In this document: piece by piece, positions 44,501 through 55,161 of the stretch
Layout of the letters: every line of letters starts with the position of its first letter
Position numbering within the stretch: the first letter of the stretch is position 1
Source of the DNA: Plasmopara viticola
Lineage: Eukaryota; Oomycota; Peronosporomycetes; Peronosporales; Peronosporaceae
Reading direction: 5' to 3'
Assembly: GCA_001695595.3 (NCBI GenBank)
Contig: MBPM02000004.1
Coordinates: forward strand, 1,860,001 to 1,924,000
DNA: 64,000 nucleotides
The notes under the pieces: generated by a model
Seen by the model: only the letters and a program-made list of their open reading frames with translations
What the model was told of the DNA's origin: nothing
Database searches by the model: none
Translations under genes and position numbers: made by a program

Positions 44501-45112
44501 AGTTCGAGCTCTAAGAGCGAGGTGTTTATGCGCTAGCGCTCAGACAGCATAGGCTTCGGTAGTGCGTACTGTAGGATCCAAGCCAGCAAACGCTAGGCTA
44601 CTGCCTGGGAAGGAATAAAATCTCACAGCCTTTGCTACTGAATGAAATTGCTAGAGACTACATAATCACAGGCGACCATGTGCATGTGGCATACGCACAC
44701 TTACTTAGGAAGCCAGACAAAAATACTGGGCATTCAACCTTGAATAGATTCGTGTCTTACACGAAAAATTAATAAGCACATCGTTTTTTGTCGAGGTTCG
44801 AACTCCGCTTGCAATCATGCTTCTTTGGCTGCAAGTAAGAACGTCATCAGATTATTTCTAAAGCTAAACATTGACGACGCCGATGCTGAGTAACCTTTCT
44901 TCGACAAATTTACTGTGTTTATGAAAGACCTACGGATATACCTGCTTCGCACTCAACTACATTCAGTGAAGACGACAACTATAGGATATACAATCTGGAT
45001 TGGTCCTCGGATGAAGTATAGCCACAGATACTTTCTTTTTCTCTGAATTCGAAGAAAGATGGATTTTCGCACTTCAGATCCCCGCAGTGATGATGTCCGG
45101 GAGCCCACCAGC
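41521..45112. other. Intergenic, no supported gene
   Basis: AT-rich DNA with scattered short frames. A 17-bp direct repeat with one mismatch (GCGYAGTCGGCAAGCTG) occurs at 43302-43318 and 43373-43389. A T-arm-like word at 44793-44806 has no matching D-arm. A minus frame at 44953-45115 may be the frameshifted continuation of the gene at 45113-45568. Confidence 0.35.
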
Positions 45113-45568
45113 TCAGGGCTTGTCAAAATAGGCGTAGGTGCTGCTGAGCAAAATCGCTTCTTCTCTACTAATGAGGCAAGCAACGACACCTGTTGATTGC
45201 ATTAACCGGATATAGCCTACAAAGTTGAATTTGTCTTCACAAGGCTTTGAAGGTCGGCTGGCAAAAAGTTCGCCCTTAAAACTATAGAAGCATCACTGCC
45301 ATTTGGGGCGTTGAAGGAGAACTAAATCCATACGATGGATGTTTGCTTACCTTTTCGGAGCTTGATAGCGCTCAAAGAAAAAGGCATCATCGGCTAACTG
45401 CCGTCTCTGCGCATTTGGCTGTAAAATGTAAAAGACTACGGCAAGCCAACATATGCTTACGATCGACCAGAATAAATTCATGAGGTGGCACCAGCAACGA
45501 GTCCATCTTGCTAACAACTTGGCCCTAGACGTCATTGGGTCAGAATATACCGGATTGTATCGCTCCAT
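45113..45568 (-). CDS. Possible two-exon small membrane protein, perhaps frameshifted
   Basis: Exon 1 (45568-45351) starts at an ATG (MERYNPVYSDPMTSRAK) and holds one clear membrane span (about residues 27-45). It ends at a GTAAGC donor. A 69-bp intron (45282-45350) with a TATAG acceptor joins in frame to exon 2 (45281-45113), which reads SFKGELFASRPSKPCEDK...VVACLISREEA and stops at TGA (45113-45115), for 128 residues. Just before that stop a run of three C's allows a one-base shift into another open frame (to 44953; PELVGSRTSS...). This suggests either that the real protein is longer and the gene is broken here, or that the sequence has an indel. I do not recognise the family. The intron size matches the neighbouring real genes, which is the main support. 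Confidence 0.35.
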
Positions 45569-48500
45569 ATTTTTCGACAGCACACATTAATTTCTTGTCT
45601 TGAATATGAACAAGTACGACTAGACCTTTGGCATTTGCGGGTTTAAAAGTCTGCAAGACGTGTTGCGTAACGCACTTCGAAAGGTGGGTTCATGTAACAT
45701 TAATCGTAATTCTATAGGTCTGTGCGCGCTTTATATTTGCCAGAAAGGCAAGGTGGTAACGAATACCATCAAATGAGGATGACACATCTTTAATAAAAAA
45801 ACAGATATGCGATACTTAATAAATTTCTGAGCGTCAGAAGCGCCCTCAGAGTTGATAAAACGCTTAATGCCCCTGAGGGATACGATTTTATCCTCCGTTC
45901 GGTCGAGGACATATCTTGATTGGCTAAAGAAGCGTACGCTGCGCTTGGTCTCGAACATTCCGGACAGTCACATCAATACAGTGTACTTCTTACATATTAG
46001 ATATTCCAATGTGGTGAATCAAGGACTGTTACCGAAATTCTTACCAGACAGCGAAGTGATGCACGAGCTACTTTTTCACCAGGCAAAGACTACTGCCACG
46101 AGAGGGTAGCGTAACCATGGGATGGTACGGGAGTCGAAGTTTCCGCACTCGTCACCGACTTCGTGTGATCGAAAACTGAAGAAAAATGACGGATAATTTG
46201 CGCTTACAATAAGTTGAACGCCACGGAATTTTATACCGAGGATATAAGTGCTGCGTAACAACACGATCGGGTGTATGCCAATAGAGAACAATCCTTGGCA
46301 GACAGCTCCGGCCAAATCCAAATAAAGGCTTAAATTTACCACTCATGGCTGTCACTACGATTAACGGCATTTTATAAGTATGATTCGCGATGCTTTTGAC
46401 CGGACAAAGGCTGGTGCACAATCGCTTTGAAAAAGATTAATCGGCTTGAAGATCCATTTATGTCACCTTGAGCAAGTTGTTAAAGTTACGATTGGCAAAT
46501 AAGCTTTGCATCAGCATCGACAAATGTGTTTTTGCGGCAGAGAAGATTAAAGCCCTTTGATGTTTTCTCAGAGGGTTCGGAAGGTCCCCGGGCCATGGAA
46601 AACCTTTTTGGCTTAATCCACGCCTCGATTTTAGTAGAATTTTAAGTAGACGGTTAGACATCAGAAGCTATTCACACAAGTAAGCCACTGGTCATGAGGG
46701 TCTCACAAAGCCCCTGTCCGATCCGTGATTATGTCGCTAAATGGTGCTCGCTTTCCGGGCCGCATTATTTAAAAGCACCAAGAAAAGTCTTTTGTCTGGA
46801 TATGACAGGCGAGACGAAGCCGCTTAGCGTTGTTCGTATAGGTACGACTCTGCGATCGGCTGTGCGCTTCTTCAACGCAATGAGGACGGTCATAAACAAT
46901 TGCAATAGAATCAGTACAGGCAGCTACAGGCTACTTAACAGAGCTACTTCGTTCAAAACAAACACTTGCTGATCATAAAGGACGCACTTATATAGATTTG
47001 TGTGCAACGTTTGGATTATAAATCTCTTATAGTCAGTCTACTTGGACAAAGTTTTTGTGCGATGCCAACAAAAGTTCTTAACTTTTCTGAACGAACGGCA
47101 GGATTACTGTTGGTGTTCTTGAAATATTACTAACGCGACTCTAAAAGGCGCTTTTACGCAGACCAGACTAAGCGTTTGTTCATTTTAGCATGATTGCAAG
47201 CTCAATTGATGCCGATCTCTTAAACATACAATATTGATAGCAATAAAATGTCCTTGGTTTCATTTTACATCGCAGATGAAAATGATTGAGTCGATCGGGT
47301 AAACCATTATAAGTGATGTCAGGTGCATCGCCACGAGTACGAAGAAGGTCTGCTCTATTGTTGCATGAAGCCAATTATGTGGTTCGGACGGCTAGAAGCT
47401 CAATCCTAGACCGGGAGAAACATAATTTGAATCAAGACAGCCGGAGATAGGTCATGAAAGCTGACGAGCAATCAAATGCAAAAGCGATTTTACCCTAAAT
47501 ACTTGCACCCAAATGGATGAGTCACAATTGAGTGAGCCGAACGCCGCATTGACCTAAGAAGCCCTATAGTATAATCTGGGGTGCGAATCTCGGTCCAAAA
47601 TAGAGTTTTATAGCAATGCGCCCTGAAGACAGCTTAGATCGAGAGTGCGAGTTCCAGTAGCTCTACTATAGAGACCCACCCGACTCAGTTAAGGTCGTTG
47701 CTTTAAATGACAAAGGTTTGATGCACACTGTACTTTTGGAGGCACAAGGTGCTTTAAGTGGCGGTCATTTTGGCTGAGAATTTGTTCTCTCGATTTTAAC
47801 ATCAAACTCGTGCTTTACATGTACAAGTGGGTAAAAGAAGTGCATGAGGACGTGTGAGGCCTGTCGAACGATCTAATTGACGGCCGGATCCTTTGCAGAT
47901 TCTGTTCGTGCTGGAAGATCGTGATCCTGTGCTTTTGTCATTTGCTTGTCAGAGACCAACGGCAGCATAAACATAGGGTACGGGTGCCGCTTAAGCAAAA
48001 CAATGCGTTCGACATTTGCTTTGGTCGGTACACCAGCGTAGAAAATGGCAGGGCTGGTTAAGAATACTGTATCGCAGCGTTTTGATCTTCTGAACGCGAA
48101 ATTGTTGGATAGGGACACGCTGCGATCTGGCAAATGCTGTTCTAGCAATTAAAAATTAATTTGCCGATGTTAAAATTCAACCAACTGCAGACGTTTCCTT
48201 AAACGAAAGAGATGACCGTGTGCTTAAAGATACAATGCAAGGTGCATACTAAAGAATCACATTTACAGGGCGATAATCTGTCAAAGGCTGAGTCTACGGG
48301 CTTTAAACTCTCGTAATCAATGAGCTAAGCAATTTTAAATGTTGCTATGGCTTAAGAAGAAGTCGAAAAGGCTTCTGAGCAGCTCATTCCTCTTAGGTCT
48401 CGTGCACGAGCCCACTTTCTTCACAATACAGATATATGACCTTGCAAAAAGCCGATTAGTTGTGGATAAGTAATAAAGGGTTTGACAACATCCGCCCAGG

Positions 48501-51500
48501 ACAAACAGACGAACTTTTAGACGAAGATGAAAGATTAAAGTAAAGCATTGTCTAGAGAAAAATAAGAAATTATTTTATGCGGGTAACATACCTCGAGAGG
48601 GCAAGGTCAATGTTTAAATCTACTTTTTTGAGCCTTCAACCGATAATTCGATGAATCGGGTGGCCAACCTGCGGCTGGTAATGACAATAGTCACCCATTT
48701 GCTGGTCATTAGGACATAGATGCCAAATTCTAAAGGCTGTGCTCTTGGAGCAGCCGACCTAGCCTAAAGCTCTTTGTGAAACTAACGACGACTTCCAGAC
48801 GCACTTGTAGAACCTTAGCCAACACGCTTGGTAGATCATTCGACCGTGAAGCTCGTGAGTCATATGGCCACAACGTTTATCAACTCCTCGTGGATCTAAA
48901 GGGTTTGAGGTTGCCTAGAAGAATTGACGCCCGGACCGCTCGGTGCGGCTTAAGAGAAATAACAAGGGCACGAATCGTTCACGCAGATACTAATTCTGTT
49001 ATAGACGAAGGCTCACGGCCTAGGAGGGAGCGGCACTTTTTGGCGCTTCTCAAACGCCACGGTCAGGGGATCTTACATGTAAAGCGCGCAGCAAAGCCGA
49101 ATCTATTCACAGGCGTCATGATCTTCTTTTGGAGTGGCACGGTTATTTCGCTTCTCAAACCTCGTAGGAGCCGCGATTCCGGCTTTCGCATTGATACTTG
49201 GAGGTCTTCTTAATCTGCAATCAGATGCAACGGGCACTGAAAGCTTAGCACCGGTCTATTGACCGGACACTGATTCTTTTGGTAGTAACCTCATGCCCGC
49301 GCGCGCGGCTTAACAAATCTAGTGCCTGGCTTGGCATTACGTTGAAGCTGATCCATCATTAGGCGAGCTGTCTTCACTTCAATAAGAGAACAAATTTTAC
49401 TTTTTGCGTACGGACGTAAAATCCTTTCTTTAATGTGGTTCAAATCATTGCTAATACACCCTAGCGAATTATCTTATCGCAGAAGAGATTCTCTAACTGT
49501 TAAAGCGTGGTGGTTCAATTAGACTAAACATAGTATCCACAGATCGGATGTAAGCCACCCTTTTTTCCGATTCTTTAGCACCGAGGACGGTCCATACGCA
49601 GAACATGATGCAATGCTAAAGTACGAGCATAGTTGCCGTAGTATGTGCTGAAGCAATAATCAGTTATGGGCTAATTTCCTTTCGTACACGCCAGGCGTTC
49701 GAGGAGCCATCATGTGCAAAGTAGATAAGACCATGACCTACATCACCAGATCAAATCCCACTTCAACGCCGTTCGGGCCTGCTGTCAAGAGAGTACCTGG
49801 ATCTCTTATAGGACAGTGACTTGCGCAGGCGGTGGCGAGTCACAATGTTTATCAAGCTCACTACCGTATATTGTCGTCTTTGACTTCTTTATCTTCTTCC
49901 TGGTATCCAGCCTTGGTAATTTTACCGGTGAGGAGACGCCAGGTCGAGACTTGTTTAACTTTCACTTTCTGCCATTACGATGAGGCTTTTCCAACCTGAC
50001 GCGAAGGCTAACGATACCCTCGGGTTGATGAAGCCCCCCCCTTTCGACGACGTTGTAGTCATGAGTTCTTTGAGCGGGCATACTTACGGTGATCTCAATC
50101 GCACGATGGCGGATATGCCTGCAAATCACGAGACGAAGAAGATCTGTAGGCAGGTGCTTCCACCGTTACAAAGTGAGAGGTTCTCACATATACTTTTTTG
50201 CCCAAGCGGCTCTTTGACGACAAGCTATCCATGACTCGCCACCCAAGGCTTAGGCGCAGCCTTTGTCGTAGGCTTAGCTTTTACGTTAGGCACACAAAGA
50301 GCCGTTTTGGCGAAGAGGCGCCTTTGATTGCCGAACCAGGGCTGGCTCGTTCATCGTTATGACCGACTTGCAGTCGTAATTATTGCTTTGTGGTCTTTCA
50401 AACTATATTTTTGTACAAATTTAAAAGAGAAATTAATGCAAACATTCCTGTTTGTCCAAGTATTAATTGAGGAGTATGTATCGAGTCGCTACATAGAGCC
50501 AAGCCATTACGCTTAAAAAGCTGGGTTTCTGTTGATGGAAGCAAGTGGTTCCTGGTGTACGGCAGACACCCTGCTAGTTCAAAAATACCAAAAGAAAACA
50601 GTCTTTGTCAAAGTTACAAATTTTGAAACCAGTCCCGGCTTAAGGCTGTGTTAGCCCCTAATGTGCATTCAATTGCAAACTTTGATTTTTTTTAACAACG
50701 AGAATAGCAAACGAAAGGCCATATATCCCTGGCACTAGAAAAGGCTGTGTGCCCGTCACCTTAAGATCAAAGCGACTTCGCTTCACCACGCCAACACACC
50801 AGCCACTTCGATCATGTACTGCAAATTAATTGGCCGATGTGAAAGTCGGCGAGCTGGATGGTCAACTACTAAGGTGCCACAGATCTTGATGGGGGGGTCC
50901 ACCTTCGAGGCAATACTGAAGCATCGTAACTATTAGAGAGTTACTATTTATTTCTTAGTAAAAAAGAAACAGTCAATATTGTATTAATTCGAGATTTAAT
51001 CAGGTTCAGTTTGCAGCCAACCGATTTCCTTCTATGGAGTTTTAAGCCTGCCATTTCGCAGTACATGCGTCATAATAGGTAAGCACAGCGCCGCTGCCAC
51101 CTTAAATTTTCATAATAGCATTTTAGGTGAATTTCACGTCATTGTTGACGCAATCGTTATACAGAACTTCTACAAACGAAATTTCTTGCCCGTTTGCGTA
51201 AACTTATAACTAGCTCTCTGGCTCGTGTGTTGGGCGGCGGGAAGCATAATCTAAACGCGATAACTACGGAAGGATGTTGATATCGACCTTATTTTTGTTG
51301 TTGTTTGTACACCGTCAAGTCAATTTGCATACGTCTACTCGAAATAAATTGCGATCGATGACAATATCAAAACTGACACGTAAGCTAAATAGGTTGCGAG
51401 CCAGCTCACGAGAAAAAGATAAACTGCGACAGACCATGTGCATATTTGGTATCAGCAATTTTATATATAGTGCCACATGGCTGCATGTACTTTTGTGCAT

Positions 51501-51824
51501 TCCGAAAGGCTTTTCGGCAACATCTTCGGTCCTTATACATCATGCTGTTACAACAACACACTTGCTACATATTGGTCAGAGGTACGGGCTGAGCGAGAAG
51601 ACGAGCTCATTCATCAGTGCATTTTTACGTTATCGTTACAAAGTTATTATTATATCCAACTATTTTATTTTTGTAACGACTTTATAAAAAAAAAATGTAG
51701 GCTAAGATAAGATCTACGTTGGATATTAAGTTAGTGGCTTAGTGGACTGAAGTATCCACTTCACATTTTGCCTACCGGCTGCGACTGCGACTGCGAGGTT
51801 GAAGTATTGAGGTTTAAGTACAAG
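45569..51824. other. Gene-poor, retrotransposon-eroded region
   Basis: About 6 kb without a supported gene apart from the Ty3/Gypsy fossil at 47680-47870. A minus frame at 47873-48148 reads protein-like (LLKRHPYPMFMLP, VSDKQMTKAQDHDLP) but is not recognised. A 12-bp inverted repeat (49831-49842 with 50232-50243) spans about 0.4 kb. The last part is the promoter region of the membrane protein at 51825. Confidence 0.4.
47680..47870 (+). pseudogene. Ty3/Gypsy integrase zinc-finger fossil
   Basis: The plus strand reads DPPDSVKVVALND...LLEAQGALSGGHFG, then after frameshifts YKWVKE and RTCEACRT. This is the order of the HHCC zinc-binding region at the start of Ty3/Gypsy integrases (...EAHD..LSGHxG......Y.W......V..C..C). 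Stops and at least two frameshifts interrupt it. The neighbouring reverse transcriptase and integrase core could not be recognised, and no LTRs were found. Confidence 0.6.
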
Positions 51825-53900
51825 ATGGCAGCCCAAATTCTAAACGACTTCTCACAAGGGTCACATAAGTCGCAGCCCAGCACGTCACTGTCAGGACAAA
51901 CCAAATCTCTACATCCACCCACGAGCAATAGAAGTTGGCTCGCACGAGTCATTTCCATATCGCATCGGCTTGCGTTGTTTGCAGTCGCAATTTATTATGT
52001 GCAAATATCTCTTCATTCATTTACGACCGCGATGATTGTTCTTAGCGGATCCGTGTCGCACGACTTGCCTATACAGCCACTTAAGGCTCGCTTGATCCTT
52101 GATTACGCTGGCACCTCAACAATTCGGGCAAGTCCGCTTGTCCAGCGAGTACTCAACGGCTCTACCTCTCCTCTTGACATTTCAATTTACCTCGAGTCGA
52201 GTGCAACTCAATCATCAACTGGGTGCTCAAATGTACCAAAATATAAGGATGACATTTACAGCAACACGTTTCTCCGCTTTATCTTTTCGAGACTACAAAT
52301 GTATGCTTCCTACAACTTGTCATACGTGACGGAGCTGGAATTAGTAGCACCAGTTATCGACTGTTCGTTTGACTTGCTAACGGCTGGTGACATGAGTACT
52401 GCCCGCGTGTATTATCTCGTTCGACGAAAGTCTGATACAACGGACGTGATGCTATTATCAACGTCTATATCAACTCAGGACTATGCAGTGGATGAGCAGT
52501 TTCAGGAAGGGCCTGCCACTCTTCTTCTTGTTGCCGCGATCAGTGATGTCAGAGCCGCGACCATTACCCACGACATTGCCATTGCGTATAATTACCCGTT
52601 CGTGGCAGAGCCAGAATTTTTGTATTCGAAGCTGACCGGGGTTGACCGTAACAACTACTGGCTGCTTCAAACCCTGGCAAACCCACGAAACCAAGACCCC
52701 GCCAAAAACGTACGTACAATGCGTCGATTTGGACGGTACCTTAGAGATCCAACAGCACAGTCAAACATTGAAATCATGCATTGGGAGTTGCCGAATGATC
52801 CAGTTACGGAACTAGGAAGCTGGATGTGGAAAATTCGGGCTGTGCTGCACGACACTTGGGCCTGGGCGCACGCTACTCATGTTTTTTTTGCGCTTGACGT
52901 TATTTTCAACCTTTGTGTGCTGTCATTCATAATGTACCAACGCATGCGCGCTGGGCACTTATGGGTTGGAGACGCATTTAGCACACTTTCGAGCTCGCTA
53001 TTGTTTCGAGGCATACTTGTTATTCTATGCAACTTCATGAACGGATTCTGGACGATCACGAAAATGTGCATTTTCATTGGTCAGACTTATTCGGGTCTCG
53101 ATCTCATCTACTACCGCCCGGAGCTCATTCACGCTGATATGCTGGTGTTTTACTTGTGTGCGACAAGTCTTTTATGCTTTGTTACACGCGAACGTCTCGA
53201 TCCCCTGTTCGTATTTGCAATATTTGAATTCGGGTGGGGATACCGCATTGAGTTGTTTAAGGTATTCGATTCGTCAAAAAGAATAGTTTCGGCCTTTGCG
53301 TTGGCCGACGCAACAAATGGGATTTTGAAAGCTAGCCCTGGATTCGCCAAGTTATCACCAATGAGAGTCATGACGGCGTATGAGATTGTCAAGGGTCGAT
53401 CGATTGTTGTCTTCGTGACGATAATGACAATCTTTTCTACAATAATGGTAATTGCAGCCTACATTGCGGTCCGAAAAGTTATCCGGCACCTTTATTCCAA
53501 CTATATACGAAGCAGCGATGAAAGAAAGTTGAGTGCCTACTCAACAAAATTACCAGAAGACGAACTTACATCTTTCGAGATAGCCACAGGTGCAGCGCTA
53601 AGTAAGCGTTCTGGGATCATCGCAAACTATGATAACTACACAACGTGGGATGGTCGTCTTGCTGCTACAAACGACGCTGTCTATAGCAACGGCTTCATGA
53701 TTGTAAATGGAAAGTATCTACTTGGAGCTCAAGACCTTTTGCCCCTAATTGTGATGAAGCTAACACGTGTCCGATTTACCAACATTTTTGTGTACGAAAT
53801 AAAAGGGGGGACTACAGTTCGCGAAACGGCCGATCTAGTATATCCGTCGACAATCTCCTGGGCCGACATAAGAAATATCGATATTACTAGACTTACTTAA
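51825..53900 (+). CDS. Multi-pass membrane protein of an oomycete-type family, function unknown
   Basis: A single-exon protein of 691 residues. I start at the ATG at 51825 (MAAQILNDFSQ); the frame runs further upstream only to a TTG. There is one N-terminal span (about 49-72), a large loop (about 75-345) that is probably extracytoplasmic and carries several N-x-S/T sites, then a cluster of spans at about 350-370, 391-412, 438-455, 458-475 and 526-548, and a soluble C-terminal region. That tail contains TKLPEDELTSFEIATGAAL, IVNGKYLLGAQDLLPLIVMK and ETADLVYPSTISWADI, the pattern I associate with a multicopy family of uncharacterised Phytophthora membrane proteins. No enzymatic motif is visible. 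It stands alone, followed within 100 bp by a LINE insertion. Confidence 0.85.
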   Translation: MAAQILNDFSQGSHKSQPSTSLSGQTKSLHPPTSNRSWLARVISISHRLALFAVAIYYVQISLHSFTTAMIVLSGSVSHDLPIQPLKARLILDYAGTSTIRASPLVQRVLNGSTSPLDISIYLESSATQSSTGCSNVPKYKDDIYSNTFLRFIFSRLQMYASYNLSYVTELELVAPVIDCSFDLLTAGDMSTARVYYLVRRKSDTTDVMLLSTSISTQDYAVDEQFQEGPATLLLVAAISDVRAATITHDIAIAYNYPFVAEPEFLYSKLTGVDRNNYWLLQTLANPRNQDPAKNVRTMRRFGRYLRDPTAQSNIEIMHWELPNDPVTELGSWMWKIRAVLHDTWAWAHATHVFFALDVIFNLCVLSFIMYQRMRAGHLWVGDAFSTLSSSLLFRGILVILCNFMNGFWTITKMCIFIGQTYSGLDLIYYRPELIHADMLVFYLCATSLLCFVTRERLDPLFVFAIFEFGWGYRIELFKVFDSSKRIVSAFALADATNGILKASPGFAKLSPMRVMTAYEIVKGRSIVVFVTIMTIFSTIMVIAAYIAVRKVIRHLYSNYIRSSDERKLSAYSTKLPEDELTSFEIATGAALSKRSGIIANYDNYTTWDGRLAATNDAVYSNGFMIVNGKYLLGAQDLLPLIVMKLTRVRFTNIFVYEIKGGTTVRETADLVYPSTISWADIRNIDITRLT

Positions 53901-54001
53901 GGGTTGGACGACCGCATATGCTCATCGTAACTCAAATTATGAGTAATTTTTAAAATTTAGCACAATTGGTCCATTAACTTGTTGTATGCATGGTAAACTA
54001 T

Positions 54002-55149
54002 GTAATGTAATGTATTACGTTATCGCGTTGCCAAGGTATGCACGTGCTAGGCTCAGTCTGGCTAGTCCACGGCATAGAGTGGTGTCCGCATACGTCGAGT
54101 CTCGTTCGGCGAGCAGTGCATCCAGCACCGAGGTCAAATGGGTCTCCATTTCTTTCGGTCTTGTGCAAGGGTACGTACCACTTCGAGGTCTTGTGCTGTC
54201 CGGAGTCGAAAGCCGGAGCCACGGGAAACAAGATTGTAGTCGAGTGTCGAGGGGAGCGTGGTGCGGGAACGTCCGTGCCATTTTGCTGCGGTGGAGAAGA
54301 AGTGGGCACGCATCTGGAGGTCAGCTGGAATGTCGGGATAGCGGCGAAGTACATGGCCAAACAGGCGCCAGCGAGCTTGTGTCAGTCGTAGTCTCAGCGG
54401 CCGCTCATCACAGAGGTCGTAGAGTCTTGCATTCGAAATGGGTCGGGGGTAGCGATAGCCAAGAGCGTAGCGAAGCTGGCGGCGATAGAAACTCTCGAGG
54501 CCGTGGAGCTCTGACTTGGTAAGAGCCCAGTTGTACAGCAGAATCGGTAGAACGTAGGTGTTGTACAATCGAATGCGTGTCTTGGGTGAGATGAACGTGG
54601 GGCGGAGCCAGACGGACCAGAGGCGGTGGAGCGCGAGGGTGGCCAGGGACTTGCGTCGGGATAGATCTTTAATATCGCCGAGGAGTGTTCCGAGCTTCTT
54701 AGTGTGGTGCCAGGTTTCTTCTCGGGATCGGGCGTGTCGAGTGGCGCCCGATGGGTTGCAGTGGCGGCGGATTTCAGTGACTTCGGTCTTGGCTTCGTTT
54801 TTTTTTTTTTTCAGGGTTAGAAGGAAGTCATCAATGCGGTGCTCACCTCTATCGTAGATCTTGGTTTCGCGGAGGCCAAGGATATCGACGCGGTAGCGCC
54901 GGAGATCTTCGGGGAGTGTTACGTGCTTCTTGGGCTTCGAACCTAGAGAATTCACATTAAAGGAGCCAATCCGGATGCGGTCGGCGCGATTAAGGGCGTG
55001 GAAGGGGGTTTGGCCTGGTGCTGGAGACCGTCGCGTCGAGGGTGAGACTCGTTAGAGACCTGCAGATGCCCGAGAGCACCTGCCCGAAGCGCGCGAGCAT
55101 TAAGCCCCCGCGCTTGGAAGGAGGGCGTCACCCCAACCTTTTCCGAAAA
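54002..55149 (-). mobile_element. LINE (non-LTR retrotransposon), internally deleted copy
   Basis: On the minus strand the element starts at 55149 (TTCGGAAAAGGTTGGGG...) and ends near 54002 with an ATTAC-repeat tail. It is flanked by ATGGTAAACTAT at 53990-54001 and 55150-55161, a 12-bp target-site duplication. The coding part begins with an apurinic-endonuclease start (RIGSFNVNSLG, then DILGLRETK) and jumps directly to the region after the reverse transcriptase core (TRIRLYNTYVLPILLYN, RWRLFGHVLRR). Most of the endonuclease and the whole RT core are gone, so it is non-autonomous. The ends are shared with the short copy at 38480-38805. Confidence 0.85.
54134..54955 (-). pseudogene. Fused endonuclease N-terminus and RT C-terminal remnant of the LINE
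   Basis: An open frame of 274 codons without an ATG at its head; the frame runs upstream past 54955 to a stop near 55050. It joins the first part of an APE-type endonuclease (VNSLGSKPKK...DILGLRETKIYDRG) through a Lys-rich stretch, encoded by a run of about 13 A's, to the C-terminal region of the LINE polyprotein. The junction is the internal deletion. No endonuclease active site after the first motif and no RT palm motif remain, so no enzyme activity is expected. Confidence 0.75.
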
Positions 55150-55161
55150 ATGGTAAACTAT

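Noticed and set aside
44793..44806. T-arm-like GAGGTTCGAACTC
   Set aside because: No D-arm, anticodon arm or acceptor stem can be built around it on the plus strand.
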